From the NCBI RefSeq assembly GCF_014279755.1, contig NZ_CP047951.1, positions 992,001 through 1,056,000 of the forward strand: a stretch of DNA of 64,000 nt, written 5' to 3'. This stretch comes from Synechococcus sp. PROS-U-1 (lineage in GTDB: Bacteria > Cyanobacteriota > Cyanobacteriia > PCC-6307 > Cyanobiaceae). Positions 53,567-62,398 of this stretch are shown in pieces. A program made the translations under genes and the position numbers. How positions within the stretch are numbered: position 1 is the stretch's first letter; the number at the start of each line of letters is the position of its first letter. The notes under the pieces were generated by a model. It was given only the letters and a program-made list of their open reading frames with translations. It was not told the origin of the DNA and searched no databases.

Positions 53567-53740
53567 TCATTTGGGTTGTGAGCAGGCTGCCGCTCGAGAA
53601 CGTGCGATTTCCTTTTGCCATGCCAGAAGCAGATCCTTGCTGATCTCCTGTAGCTTTTTCACGTCCGTGATCGTGCTGATATCGCGACTGCGCTGCTCGA
53701 GATCGAACTGTTGGCCAAGTGTCAGAGCAATCGGCTCCAT
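53567..53740 (-). CDS. Small helical protein (57 aa), second of a tandem paralogue pair
   Basis: ATG 53738-53740: MEPIALTLGQQFDLEQRSRD, then ISTITDVKKLQEISKDLLLA, and WQKEIARSRAAACSQPK. Aligns with the 53373-53531 product over most of its length. The competing frame (53550-53765) lacks protein-like composition. Confidence 0.6.
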   Translation of the reverse strand: MEPIALTLGQQFDLEQRSRDISTITDVKKLQEISKDLLLAWQKEIARSRAAACSQPK

Positions 53741-53923
53741 GGTGACGTCGGCGAATTGCGATCAAGGTATCCGCATGCTCCCGGTTCGTCGTAACAATGG
53801 GTACGTTTCATGGGTGATGTGTTCTCCTGCATACACGGTTTTGATGACAGAGCGTTGCCTGTTGTCGTGTTTTGACCTGCCTTGACTGAATTGTTCTCAA
53901 GATGGAGCTGCTAGCAGGATTTC

Positions 53924-54100
53924 ATGCATTTTTCTTGGTCGCAACATCTCGAGCTGGCCCGATCTGTTGAGGCTGCTAGCGATCAGGAGTGCGGTGCTGC
54001 TCTCGCACTAATGGGGGTTGGGCTGGCATTACTGCTTCGTGATCTTGAAGACGACTTTGTAAACGCACCAAGCGCTGCGGTTCGACGCCCACGACTCTGA
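53924..54100 (+). CDS. Small hypothetical protein (58 aa)
   Basis: ATG 53924: MHFSWSQHLELARSVEAASD, then QECGAALALMGVGLALLLRD and a basic end. Helical with one hydrophobic stretch. Function unknown. Confidence 0.5.
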   Translation: MHFSWSQHLELARSVEAASDQECGAALALMGVGLALLLRDLEDDFVNAPSAAVRRPRL

Positions 54101-54194
54101 ACAATATTGGTGTTTGAACTTGGTTGTTATACGTTGACATCCAAAACGTTCACAAGATCGGTTGCCTACGATGAATAAAGATTGAGGTGAGACA

Positions 54195-54356
54195 TTGGAA
54201 GGTTCCGGTCAAAACCTTGAACGACGCTATCGACTTGAAGTTTGGAGAGAATCTGACAGCTGGATGCAATCCAGATGCAGCGATTTAGTGGAGCTGGATC
54301 GTGAGCGGGATGCTGCCTCGATCTACTTGGAGTTCCGTTTGAAGGGAGCTGCTTGA
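54195..54356 (+). CDS. Small hypothetical protein (53 aa) with a TTG start
   Basis: TTG at 54195 is preceded by a strong Shine-Dalgarno GAGGTGA 4 bases upstream, which decides the start. The product is EGSGQNLERRYRLEVWRESD, then SWMQSRCSDLVELDRERDAA and a basic end. Charged, helical. Function unknown. Confidence 0.6.
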   Translation: MEGSGQNLERRYRLEVWRESDSWMQSRCSDLVELDRERDAASIYLEFRLKGAA

Positions 54357-54357
54357 C

Positions 54358-54453
54358 TCAATTCGGTGATTCAGCCACGGGCAAAGAAACAGCAACGAGA
54401 AGCGCAATCCCGATCTCGCAAACTGCTATGACCAGTTCGGTGACGATGCCCAT
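54358..54453 (-). CDS. Small single-pass membrane protein (31 aa)
   Basis: ATG at 54451-54453: MGIVTELVIAVCEIGIALLV, AVSLPVAESPN. One membrane helix. It lies 2 bases downstream of the 54456-54578 gene, suggesting a two-gene micro-operon. Confidence 0.4.
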   Translation of the reverse strand: MGIVTELVIAVCEIGIALLVAVSLPVAESPN

Positions 54454-54455
54454 GG

Positions 54456-54578
54456 TTAGTTGCGGTTCTCGTCGATGGTCGGAAGGTCACTGGGACGCAT
54501 CAGGGCGAACACCACAGCGGCAGTAATCACGATGCCGACGCCGATCGTGGCCATGATCGCTGTTGTGTAGTCGCCCAT
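54456..54578 (-). CDS. Small single-pass membrane protein (40 aa)
   Basis: ATG 54576-54578: MGDYTTAIMATIGVGIVITA, then AVVFALMRPSDLPTIDENRN. One membrane helix with an acidic/polar tail. Function unknown. Confidence 0.5.
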   Translation of the reverse strand: MGDYTTAIMATIGVGIVITAAVVFALMRPSDLPTIDENRN

Positions 54579-54655
54579 CAATTAACCCATCACTTCTAAT
54601 ACCTTACACGAATGTAACGCTCTGTGAAGCTCTTCTCAGGTTTTGGCTTCTGGCT

Positions 54656-56110
54656 TCACAGGTTGGAGCGTTGTGCGCGTTCTAGGCGTTCGTTGCCGCG
54701 GCGATGGATCTCGTGGGCGAAGTCGGTCCAGGTGCCCTGCCCCCAATACCGGAAACAACTGGTTTCCAGCAGCAGCACATGGAGAAGGGCCTCTTGATAC
54801 GGCTTGGTGCTCGTAATGGAGGGATCTTCAACAACGCTCTGGTCAAACGACCCATGAAACGCCGCGCTCAGCTGGTTCATGGGGCCCAGCACATTGGCGT
54901 ACCCCTCGACCCAGCTCAGGTTGTTGGTCCAAGACGCGCCTTCCATACTGAAGCCGGCATCGGCGACACTCAGCCGGCTTATCGCGTTTTGAATCTCCTC
55001 AGCAGAGGCGTTGTCCCCAGCTTCAGACCAGAGACGCTGTTGTTGGGCCGCTTGGATGGTTGGAAAGTGGTTGGGGGTCACACCATTCCGCTCAAGGGCT
55101 TCGATGTATTCACTGCCGTTGATCGCCACGGTGCCGTTGGGGTTGTCACGCACTTGGCGATTGGCCTGCCGGAACGCTTCAGGAAACTCATTCATCATGA
55201 CGCCCCCGTTTTCCCCATCGGCAATCTGGCTCACAAGCGATGGCACCTCGACGTCGCCGAGTTGTTGGCGTTCGCAGCCCATTGCTTCGTAATAGGGCTG
55301 CATCTGCCCCACGAGCTTGGTGTCGGACCCTTGGGTCTTGACCAGCGCCGTGATGCTGATCTCCTCTCCTTTGCTGTTCCTGGCGAGAAGTCGATTGGGA
55401 ACAAAGCACTGGCTGCGATGCAGAGGGGTGCCGTCCATACGTTCAACGCTGTGCTCCTGAACAAGAAGCCACTGATATCCCGCCTCTTTTAGGGCTTTGA
55501 CAAATTCGAACAGGGTGTCGGGATGGTTCGGCAATGCCATTTCCGGCGGTGAAAACCCCTTGACCCGCTCCAGGGCCGCTCCACCGAAGCAGGCTTCAAA
55601 TTGCTGTTGCCAGGCACTGATTTGCAGCTTTAGGTCAGGGATAGGTGTGGATGGGGCAACGGCATGGCTCCAGAAGGTTCCAAGCCATTCCACATGCGAC
55701 TGCATCAGCGGATCACAAGCGAGATAACGCAGTGCATCGCCGATATCGCGACGCCCCATCTGTTCGATTCCCCACAGCAGATTGCCCGAGTAATCGAGCA
55801 TGATTCTTGGATCGCAGCCTTCGTTGATCAGTTCAGGTAGAAGCTCGGCGAGGCGGCGGTAACAGTGGGCGAAAGGTTCGGCATTGTGGTTATCACCCTC
55901 ATTGGGGTGATTGAGCATGTGTTGAAGATGGGAGATCAAGCTGTTGTCGGCTCCAGCTGGCACCGTCGGTTGGTGCATGTGGAGAGCACAGGCGAACCCT
56001 GAACGCAGCTTGTCAAGCGTGATAGCGCTGTTCGACCAGACGTGACGCGGTTTCAGCATTAAGGCTGCTACGTGCTGCTCACGCCCGCTGATCGGTGGAC
56101 AGCTTGTCAT
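54656..56110 (-). CDS. Glycoside hydrolase family 57 protein
   Basis: About 484 residues from ATG 56108-56110. The GH57 N-terminal signature is in FACALHMHQPTVPAG; also typical are YSGNLLWGIEQMGRRDI near residue 128 and the late HVLLLETSCFRYWGQGTWTD. GH57 enzymes act on alpha-glucans (amylase, 4-alpha-glucanotransferase or branching enzyme); the exact activity is unknown. A longer ORF to 56275 adds non-conserved residues. Confidence 0.87.
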   Translation of the reverse strand: MTSCPPISGREQHVAALMLKPRHVWSNSAITLDKLRSGFACALHMHQPTVPAGADNSLISHLQHMLNHPNEGDNHNAEPFAHCYRRLAELLPELINEGCDPRIMLDYSGNLLWGIEQMGRRDIGDALRYLACDPLMQSHVEWLGTFWSHAVAPSTPIPDLKLQISAWQQQFEACFGGAALERVKGFSPPEMALPNHPDTLFEFVKALKEAGYQWLLVQEHSVERMDGTPLHRSQCFVPNRLLARNSKGEEISITALVKTQGSDTKLVGQMQPYYEAMGCERQQLGDVEVPSLVSQIADGENGGVMMNEFPEAFRQANRQVRDNPNGTVAINGSEYIEALERNGVTPNHFPTIQAAQQQRLWSEAGDNASAEEIQNAISRLSVADAGFSMEGASWTNNLSWVEGYANVLGPMNQLSAAFHGSFDQSVVEDPSITSTKPYQEALLHVLLLETSCFRYWGQGTWTDFAHEIHRRGNERLERAQRSNL

Positions 56111-56123
56111 GGGACTCCGCTCG

Positions 56124-56477
56124 TTATTGCCAGCCGGCGCGCGGTGTTTGGCGCAGCATGCCTTCCCAATGATCACTCCATGTGTGCTGATCGCCAAGAC
56201 CGGCCAGCAACTCAACATCCGCGGGCGCCTGATCCAGCCGCTGTCTCCAGCTGGTGATGTCTTCTGCTTGATCAAGCCAAATGGTTAGTACCTCTTGGCG
56301 AATTGCCTCAACATCCCAATGTTGTTGGTCAGCAATGTGTTGCGACCAGTGCATCAATTCGTCGAGGCTGAGTGGTCTGAAGCCCATTAATTTCAGACCT
56401 GTAATTTGCTCTAATTCAAAACGTCGTAGAACATCTCCGAGTCCAAAGAAGTGGAGAAGGATCATGCGCTTGATCAC
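56124..56477 (-). CDS. Hypothetical protein (117 aa)
   Basis: One hundred and seventeen residues (ATG 56475-56477; ATG 56463-56465 possible): LLHFFGLGDVLRRFELEQIT, then LMGFRPLSLDELMHWSQHIA, and an acidic/Trp-rich second half. It lies 13 bases upstream of the GH57 gene on the same strand and probably shares its transcript. Confidence 0.62.
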   Translation of the reverse strand: MIKRMILLHFFGLGDVLRRFELEQITGLKLMGFRPLSLDELMHWSQHIADQQHWDVEAIRQEVLTIWLDQAEDITSWRQRLDQAPADVELLAGLGDQHTWSDHWEGMLRQTPRAGWQ

Positions 56478-56624
56478 TTTCCTGCGGAATTTAAGAGCTT
56501 TTGCTGAGTTAAACTGTTCAGATTGATGAACTTTGTTCTCGGAAATGTTTCGGTTTGGTGCTCAGGCAAGCTTTGGCACTCGCGCCTGGAGAGTGCCAAG
56601 ATTTACTCAGCTCTCCTTGGGGCG

Positions 56625-56963
56625 ATGCCTCTCATCAATGTACGCACTTCGCTGCCAGCGCTTCAGGATGGACCGGCGTTGTTGCAGGAGCTTTCTTCCG
56701 AGTTGGCCAGCCAGACAGGGAAACCTGAGGCCTATGTGATGACCCTTCTTGAACTGGGAGTGCCGATGACTTTCGCTGGAAACCATGAGCCCTGTGCTTA
56801 TGTCGAGGTGAAATCGATTGGCGCACTCCGGCCATCGGCGATGACTGCCGCGTTCTGTGAACTGATCCAGGCACGCACAGGAATCCCTGCTAACCGGGTG
56901 TACATCAGCTTTGAAGATGTGCAGGCGAGCTGTTGGGGGTGGAATGGCAACACCTTTGGGTGA
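56625..56963 (+). CDS. MIF-like tautomerase
   Basis: One hundred and twelve residues from ATG 56625. MPLINVRTSLPA puts the catalytic Pro at position 2 (Pro1 after Met removal), and the second half has VEVKSIGALRPSAMTAAF and RTGIPANRVYISFEDVQASC, all typical of macrophage-inhibitory-factor/phenylpyruvate-tautomerase-like proteins. A longer in-frame ORF from 56523 would bury the Pro and is rejected. Confidence 0.88.
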   Translation: MPLINVRTSLPALQDGPALLQELSSELASQTGKPEAYVMTLLELGVPMTFAGNHEPCAYVEVKSIGALRPSAMTAAFCELIQARTGIPANRVYISFEDVQASCWGWNGNTFG

Positions 56964-56997
56964 TGCCCCTTCATACTGAGGCCGAAATCGTGCTCTG

Positions 56998-57177
56998 GTG
57001 GTGACCAGCTCAGTTCCCGGCGCTCCAGGCAACCCACGTCAGACCTCGTTGATCGCATCCTTGCGTGAGCGCTTCCGTTTGGCAGAACAGAACCGTGATG
57101 CCAAGGCCAAGCGGGCTCTCTTCCGCGAAGCTGTCTATCTCGGTATCCAGCCGCAGGTGTTTTCAGAGATCCATTGA
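56998..57177 (+). CDS. Small hypothetical protein (59 aa)
   Basis: GTG 56998 (or 57001): VVTSSVPGAPGNPRQTSLIA, then SLRERFRLAEQNRDAKAKRA, and LFREAVYLGIQPQVFSEIH. Helical and basic. Function unknown. Its stop overlaps the TTG of the TIM-barrel gene by 4 bases, implying coupling. Confidence 0.55.
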   Translation: MVTSSVPGAPGNPRQTSLIASLRERFRLAEQNRDAKAKRALFREAVYLGIQPQVFSEIH

Positions 57178-58043
57178 GCAGCTCACGGTTGCTGCTGTTC
57201 AAAACACTGTGGGGCTGGACGGCGTCCCTGGACCAGGCTTGTGTATCGGCTGCAAGCGATCGGTTTGACGGCCTTGAAGTCAATCTCGACCACTCCTGTC
57301 TCGAAGCCCTTAATCCAGAAGCGATCCGACGTTGCGTCTCCGATGCAAACCAGCATCTGATCCTTGAAATTGTTACTGGGGGGGATTACACCCCCGATCT
57401 CAATTGCTCTCCAGCACAGCATTTTGATCAAATTCAGCGCGGCTTGGAGCGGGCTATGGCGCTGACCCCGCTCAAGATCACGCTGATCACCGGCAGCGAC
57501 AGCTGGGATGAGGTCGAGCAGCATCGCTTTCTTGACAGCGTTCTGGATCAGATTGATGCCTGTTCCATTCCGGTGACGCTCGAGACGCATCGCAGTCGTT
57601 CCCTGTTCGACCCCTGGCGGATGCCGGCCTGGCTGGCCCGCCATCCACGCCTTCGGCTCACAGCGGATCTGAGTCACTGGTGTGCGGTGTCGGAACGGCT
57701 GATGACGCCCGACTTGCCCCCCATTCAGGCGATGGCCGCTCGGGTTGATCACATCCATGCCCGCGTCGGCCATGCGCAGGGGCCCTCAGTCAGCCACCCT
57801 TTCGCACCGGAATGGGCTGAGTCCCTCGAGAGCCATCGCCGCTGTTGGCAGTTGTTTCTAGATAAGAGCGCCATGCCCGAACGGCCGATCACGATGACGC
57901 CAGAGTTCGGCCCCGATGGCTACATGCCGCTTCATCCATTTACAGCTGAACCTCTTGCGGATGTTCAGCTCCTCAATACAAAAATGGCCTCTTGGCTGCG
58001 CTCCACAATGCTGATTCCGGCTGATTCCAGCCGTTCTCGGTAG
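57174..58043 (+). CDS. Xylose-isomerase-like TIM-barrel (sugar phosphate isomerase/epimerase) protein
   Basis: Two hundred and eighty-nine residues from TTG 57174. The AP-endonuclease-2-like TIM-barrel pattern appears as DGLEVNLDHSCLE near residue 32, IPVTLETHRSRS near residue 136 (metal Glu) and RLRLTADLSHWCAV near residue 160, with a late DHIHARVGHAQG. Substrate unknown. The end overlaps the convergent Rieske gene by 79 bases. Confidence 0.82.
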   Translation: MSSSRLLLFKTLWGWTASLDQACVSAASDRFDGLEVNLDHSCLEALNPEAIRRCVSDANQHLILEIVTGGDYTPDLNCSPAQHFDQIQRGLERAMALTPLKITLITGSDSWDEVEQHRFLDSVLDQIDACSIPVTLETHRSRSLFDPWRMPAWLARHPRLRLTADLSHWCAVSERLMTPDLPPIQAMAARVDHIHARVGHAQGPSVSHPFAPEWAESLESHRRCWQLFLDKSAMPERPITMTPEFGPDGYMPLHPFTAEPLADVQLLNTKMASWLRSTMLIPADSSRSR

Positions 58044-59032
58044 AGACCCTGCCAGTGCAAGATCCTTCGTTCCAGCCGATGCGGCGGTCCTGGCTTGAAC
58101 TCGTCTTGGTATCCGTGCTGGGCTGATTCAACCAAAGCCTTGTCTTCCTCCAGAAAGGTGAGCATTTGCATCAGCCAGGTGTCTGCTGAGGTTGAATCCA
58201 TGGCGTCGCTGGTTGCGAACAAGCGCAATTGCATCGTGCATCGATCGGGTTGATCGGGAATAAATTCCAGAAACGCCAACCGTCCGTCTGGCCAGACCAG
58301 AAGATGGCTCCATGGCGGCAGCCCGAAGGTGAGGAAGCGTCCACCGTCTGGGTGAGGAGTTTCCAGAAGGTTGTTGTGGCGGCTGAAGCGATGGCGGTAA
58401 TCCCGCACTGGCCCTTGTTCGCGGTGCAGCGTTGTCGGATGGGCAATGGCGACGTGGTAGTCGTCAAGTGTGTTGTCGTGGGCGATCTTCCAATTGCAGG
58501 CCAGGTTGCTTCGGCTCTGCCGCAACAAGTCGGATGCAGCGTTCCATGCGCCTCCGGCTTCGGTATGAATCAGCTGCAGCTGCTCTTCGAGCGTTAGGGC
58601 CTGGTCGCTCAAAGCGATCCAGATCAGTGGGCCATCAATGCGGCAGGCAAGCTCTTGCAACCTCCATTCCCGCCGGTCAAAGTTCTGCTCAAATTCTGCT
58701 TCTCGTGCCGCCGCCAGCAGTTCCCCGCGTAGGTCGTAGGTCCAGCCGTGATAAGGGCAGATCAGACGCCTACAGGGCTGCCCTGTTTCGGCCCTTGGCC
58801 GGAATGCAACACCGCGATGGGGACACCGATTGCGAAAAGCACGGGGCTGCTCTCCCGTGGGCCAGGTAAGCAGAAGGGGCTGATCCAAGACGGTGACCTC
58901 CAGCACCTCACCTGGATGGAGGTGGCTGATAGCTGCAACTGGATGCCAGTAATGATTGGCGTAGGTGTGGCTGTCCCATTGGTGCATCGCGTCGCTGCGA
59001 TAGGGCGATGCTGGAAGGAACGGCTGATTCAA
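57965..59032 (-). CDS. Rieske-type non-haem iron oxygenase (ring-hydroxylating family alpha subunit)
   Basis: Three hundred and fifty-five residues. The Rieske [2Fe-2S] site is in CPHRG (Cys70, His72) and CPYHGW (Cys92, His95). The mononuclear iron site is in the D-N-T-L-D-D-Y-H...H segment (His193, His198 with a nearby Asp186/Asp190). It oxygenates a small substrate with a separate reductase, which is not visible here. It is 11 bases downstream of the ABC ATPase gene on the same strand, so probably the last gene of the guanidine-type operon. Its substrate is unknown; Rieske enzymes can N-demethylate or hydroxylate amines. Confidence 0.9.
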   Translation of the reverse strand: MNQPFLPASPYRSDAMHQWDSHTYANHYWHPVAAISHLHPGEVLEVTVLDQPLLLTWPTGEQPRAFRNRCPHRGVAFRPRAETGQPCRRLICPYHGWTYDLRGELLAAAREAEFEQNFDRREWRLQELACRIDGPLIWIALSDQALTLEEQLQLIHTEAGGAWNAASDLLRQSRSNLACNWKIAHDNTLDDYHVAIAHPTTLHREQGPVRDYRHRFSRHNNLLETPHPDGGRFLTFGLPPWSHLLVWPDGRLAFLEFIPDQPDRCTMQLRLFATSDAMDSTSADTWLMQMLTFLEEDKALVESAQHGYQDEFKPGPPHRLERRILHWQGLYRERLESAGISIVERSQEAIFVLRS

Positions 59033-59043
59033 AACGGTTTCAC

Positions 59044-59799
59044 TCAGGACAGTGCCGGCTCCAGCTCTCGCATGGTGGCGGAGAGGGACCGACGCATGGA
59101 GAGGAAGTTGCTGCTTAAGCGCAGCTGATCAAGATCGGTTTTATCGAGATCAACATCGAGGGAGCGGATAATTCGCCCTGGATTGGGGGCAAGCACGTGA
59201 ACGCGCTGGGCCAAAACCAAAGCTTCTTCCACGTCATGGGTAATCAGCAGAACTGTCAGGCCTGTTCGTTGCCAGAGCTTGAGAAGAAAGTCCTGCATCG
59301 ATTCGCGGATCTGTAAATCCAGAGCGCCGAAGGGTTCATCCAGCAGCAGGATGCTGGGGTTGGTGGCGAGGGCCCGCGCTATAGCTACCCGCTGCTGCAT
59401 TCCGCCCGACAGTTCGCGCGGCAATTTTGTGGCGGCGTCACTCAGCCCAACCACTTCGAGGAAATAGGCGGTTCGCTCCTTGATCTCTTCTGCTTTCATC
59501 CGCTGAAGTCGCATGCCGAAGGCAACGTTCTCAGCGGCGTTCAGCCAGGGATAGAGGCTGTATTTCTGAAACACCATGCCCCTGTCTGGCCCAGGACCAG
59601 AGACTGGTGTGCCGTCGACAGCGATGCTGCCGCTACTCGGTTGATCCAGACCAGCGATCAGCCGCAGAATCGTGCTCTTCCCGGACCCAGAGCTGCCCAC
59701 CAGGGCCATGAAGTCTCCGGATTGCATGGAAAACGACAAGTTATCGAGGATCAATTTTTCCCCGAAACGCTTGCTGAGGTTGTTAACGATCAGTTCCAT
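59044..59799 (-). CDS. ABC transporter ATP-binding protein (guanidine-type operon)
   Basis: Two hundred and fifty-one residues of the nitrate/sulfonate/taurine class. Walker A GSSGSGKST at 35-43, signature LSGGMQQR at 130-137 and Walker B LLLDEP at 151-156. Powers uptake with the permease and lipoprotein encoded upstream. It is 3 bases downstream of the permease gene. Confidence 0.95.
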   Translation of the reverse strand: MELIVNNLSKRFGEKLILDNLSFSMQSGDFMALVGSSGSGKSTILRLIAGLDQPSSGSIAVDGTPVSGPGPDRGMVFQKYSLYPWLNAAENVAFGMRLQRMKAEEIKERTAYFLEVVGLSDAATKLPRELSGGMQQRVAIARALATNPSILLLDEPFGALDLQIRESMQDFLLKLWQRTGLTVLLITHDVEEALVLAQRVHVLAPNPGRIIRSLDVDLDKTDLDQLRLSSNFLSMRRSLSATMRELEPALS

Positions 59800-59802
59800 G
59801 GC

Positions 59803-60630
59803 TCACACCGCCCATTTGCAGCTGAGACGCAACAGCAGCCGGAATCCCATGTCGATGGCGAAGCCGATTAAGCCGAGAACGATCAACTCGGCGAAAATCT
59901 GATCAGTACGGAAAAAGCGCTGAGCGAGCTGAATGCGTTTACCGAGGCCCACTTCCGCGGCCACGAGTTCAGCCACCACAACGAGGTTCCATGAGGTTGC
60001 GATGTTGATCCGCAACGTGTCGATGATGCTGGGCAGGCTGTAGCGGGCAACGACTTGCACCAGCACCTGCCGGCTGCGACCACCCAAGGTGAGGGTGGTT
60101 TCAATGAGTTCCTTTGGAACGAACTTCACAGCATCCATCACCATCAGGATGTTGAAGTAAATGGTGCCGAGAAAAATCAGTGCGATTTTCGGCTCCTCAC
60201 CGATGCCCAGGTAGATGATCAGCAGAGGGATGAAGGCCGCTGCAGGCATGTAACGCAGCATGGCGATCAGCGGCTCGCAGATGGCGCAGATCGCCGGGTA
60301 CACCCCCATGCAGATGCCGATCGGTACCGCCAGAAGTGTGGCCAAAAGAAATCCTCCGAACACACGGCCAGTGCTGGCGATGATGTCTTGGAAAAGGATT
60401 CCGCTCTCGGCCATGGAGGCCAGGGAGCGGAACACGGCCTGCGGAGAGGGCAGGAACTTTTCATCCACCAGGCCAAGGGAGGCGATGGCGGTCCAGATCA
60501 GGAGGGGCACCAGCAGTGATGCCACCTGCAGGCCGCCACGCACGGCCTTGGATGGCATGGCACCAAGGGTGAGGAGGGAGAGAAGACCAGTGCTTCTCTC
60601 CTTGCTGGCAGCGGCGGCCGTAGCAGTCAT
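59803..60630 (-). CDS. ABC transporter permease (guanidine-type operon)
   Basis: Two hundred and seventy-five residues with about six membrane helices and the BPD_transp_1 EAA-loop region (NLVVVAELVAAEVGLGKRIQ). It belongs to the SsuC/NrtB/TauC class. Its start overlaps the stop of the binding-protein gene by one or more bases (shared 60630), so the two are coupled. Confidence 0.93.
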   Translation of the reverse strand: MTATAAAASKERSTGLLSLLTLGAMPSKAVRGGLQVASLLVPLLIWTAIASLGLVDEKFLPSPQAVFRSLASMAESGILFQDIIASTGRVFGGFLLATLLAVPIGICMGVYPAICAICEPLIAMLRYMPAAAFIPLLIIYLGIGEEPKIALIFLGTIYFNILMVMDAVKFVPKELIETTLTLGGRSRQVLVQVVARYSLPSIIDTLRINIATSWNLVVVAELVAAEVGLGKRIQLAQRFFRTDQIFAELIVLGLIGFAIDMGFRLLLRLSCKWAV

Positions 60631-61631
60631 CAGGAGGCGGCGACCTTCTTGATGAAGCTGTCGTCAAACAGCTTGCTCATGTCTGGTTTCTCAGGGATGA
60701 AGCCCACTGAAACCATGAAGTCGGCCATCGATTCAGCGGCGAATGGCATGAACTTCATACCCTCACCGTTGCTGAAGGCCTCGAGGTTCTCCTCGATGGA
60801 GAAGAAGCGGGTGCCGTCCTTGTACTGCTCGTATTCCTCGGTGGGAATGCCGGCACGCTTGGCCATGATCGCCTCGGATTTTTCGGGGTTCTTCACCATG
60901 AACTCGCGAACGTCCCACCAGGTCTTCACGATCTTCTGCACATCGTCGGGACGGTCCTTGATCAGATCACCGCTGACGGTGAGCAGATCAGGAATGGCAC
61001 CGGGGTATTCCTTGGAACTGGCGATCACCTGAGCACCTTCTCGCTGCATCGCGGTGCCGGTGTAAGGAGGGAAGGCCCCAACGGCATCCACCTGACCAGC
61101 CGCGAATGCAGTGGCTGCCTGATCGGTGGGCATGCCTTTGATCACTACGTCGTCGCGGCTAAGGCCCGCATCCTTGAGGGCCAGGCTGAGCAGGTAGTCG
61201 TCCACGACGCCTTCCTCAACAGCAACGGTCTTGCCTTTGAGATCGGAGATGGATGTGATCGAGGCGTCGGCGATGATTTGGTCATTGCCGGCAGAATTGT
61301 CGTTCACCAGAACCACTACTTCACCGCCGTTCTCACCCGGCAGGAAGGAAATGGTGTCGTTCAAGGTTTGGGAGTTGCCGTCGATCTTGCCTGCGGCGAA
61401 GGTTTCCATCGATTGCACATAGCCGTCGAACCACTTCATCTCCACGTTCACGCCGTTCTTTTCGAACAGCTTTTCCTCCACGGCAATGGCCCAGGGCCAC
61501 CATCCGGCCCAGTTGCTGTAGCCCAAAACAATCGGAGTGCCGCCCACCGTCGGGGTGGAGGGCTTGGAACAGGCAACGGCCAGCATGATGGCAAGGCCGG
61601 CGAAGAGAAGGTTGCGTAGTTGTTTGGTCAT
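60630..61631 (-). CDS. ABC transporter substrate-binding lipoprotein (guanidine-type operon)
   Basis: Three hundred and thirty-three residues. Signal peptide with a lipobox (LAVAC, Cys21), then an NMT1/THI5/SsuA-like two-lobe domain. The Trp-rich ligand region (YSNWAGWWPWAIAVEE) suits a small planar cation. By neighbours, guanidine is the likely ligand; this matches the arrangement described for Synechocystis. Confidence 0.92.
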   Translation of the reverse strand: MTKQLRNLLFAGLAIMLAVACSKPSTPTVGGTPIVLGYSNWAGWWPWAIAVEEKLFEKNGVNVEMKWFDGYVQSMETFAAGKIDGNSQTLNDTISFLPGENGGEVVVLVNDNSAGNDQIIADASITSISDLKGKTVAVEEGVVDDYLLSLALKDAGLSRDDVVIKGMPTDQAATAFAAGQVDAVGAFPPYTGTAMQREGAQVIASSKEYPGAIPDLLTVSGDLIKDRPDDVQKIVKTWWDVREFMVKNPEKSEAIMAKRAGIPTEEYEQYKDGTRFFSIEENLEAFSNGEGMKFMPFAAESMADFMVSVGFIPEKPDMSKLFDDSFIKKVAAS

Positions 61632-61669
61632 GGCATGGGCGTGAGGAACAGGAGGTTGGATTGATCTGC

Positions 61670-62374
61670 TCAGGCGGTGGCCAGAGCAGGGGCTGTTGCG
61701 GTTCGGCTGGCGAGTGCTTGCCGCACCCAGATGTGCCAGGCATCCAGGCCTTCGCCTGTGAGGGCGGAGACCTCAATCACCGTGGCGTTGGGGTTGATGC
61801 TGTGGATGTTGCGGCGGATTGCCGCAACATCCACAGGCAGGTGGGGCAGAAGATCCACCTTGGTGATCAGCACCACATCCGCGTTGCGGAACATCAGCGG
61901 GTACTTGAGCGGCTTGTCGTCGCCCTCGGTAACGCTCAGCAACGCGACTTTGTGGTGTTCCCCAACGTCGAATTCCGCTGGGCAGACGAGGTTGCCCACG
62001 TTCTCCACGAGCAGCAAATCCAGCGCGGAAGGATCCAGCCGCTGTTGCAGCAACTTCAGGCCACCACTCACCATTGCCGCATCAAGGTGGCAGGCTCTGC
62101 CTGTGGTGATGGGGACGACCGGGATGCCAACAGCTTCCAAGCGGTCGGCATCCAGTTGGGTAGTCATGTCGCCCTCTAGGACGGCCATGCTGAGTTCGCG
62201 AGCCAAGGCTGGGAGGGAACGCTCGAGCAGAGCGGTTTTGCCGGCGCCCGGGCTGCTCATCAGGTTGAGGCAAAGCAGATCCCAGCTCTGGAAATGCTTG
62301 TTGTTGTGTTCGGCCTGATGGGTGTTGGCTGCAAGCAGGTTGAGGCCGAGGGTGTCCTCGAGAGGCATATGCAT
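61670..62374 (-). CDS. hypB: HypB-family nickel-insertion GTPase
   Basis: Two hundred and thirty-four residues. P-loop in [15 protein letters not shown] near residue 39, then [13 protein letters not shown] and [13 protein letters not shown] near residue 116, all HypB hallmarks. The N-terminus lacks the His-rich tract of some HypB proteins. GTP-dependent nickel delivery; the partner is presumed to be the ureohydrolase, since no hydrogenase gene is visible. Encoded 38 bases upstream of the binding protein. Confidence 0.93.
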   Translation of the reverse strand: MHMPLEDTLGLNLLAANTHQAEHNNKHFQSWDLLCLNLMSSPGAGKTALLERSLPALARELSMAVLEGDMTTQLDADRLEAVGIPVVPITTGRACHLDAAMVSGGLKLLQQRLDPSALDLLLVENVGNLVCPAEFDVGEHHKVALLSVTEGDDKPLKYPLMFRNADVVLITKVDLLPHLPVDVAAIRRNIHSINPNATVIEVSALTGEGLDAWHIWVRQALASRTATAPALATA

Positions 62375-62398
62375 GGCAAAAAAGAGGGGTATTGGGTT

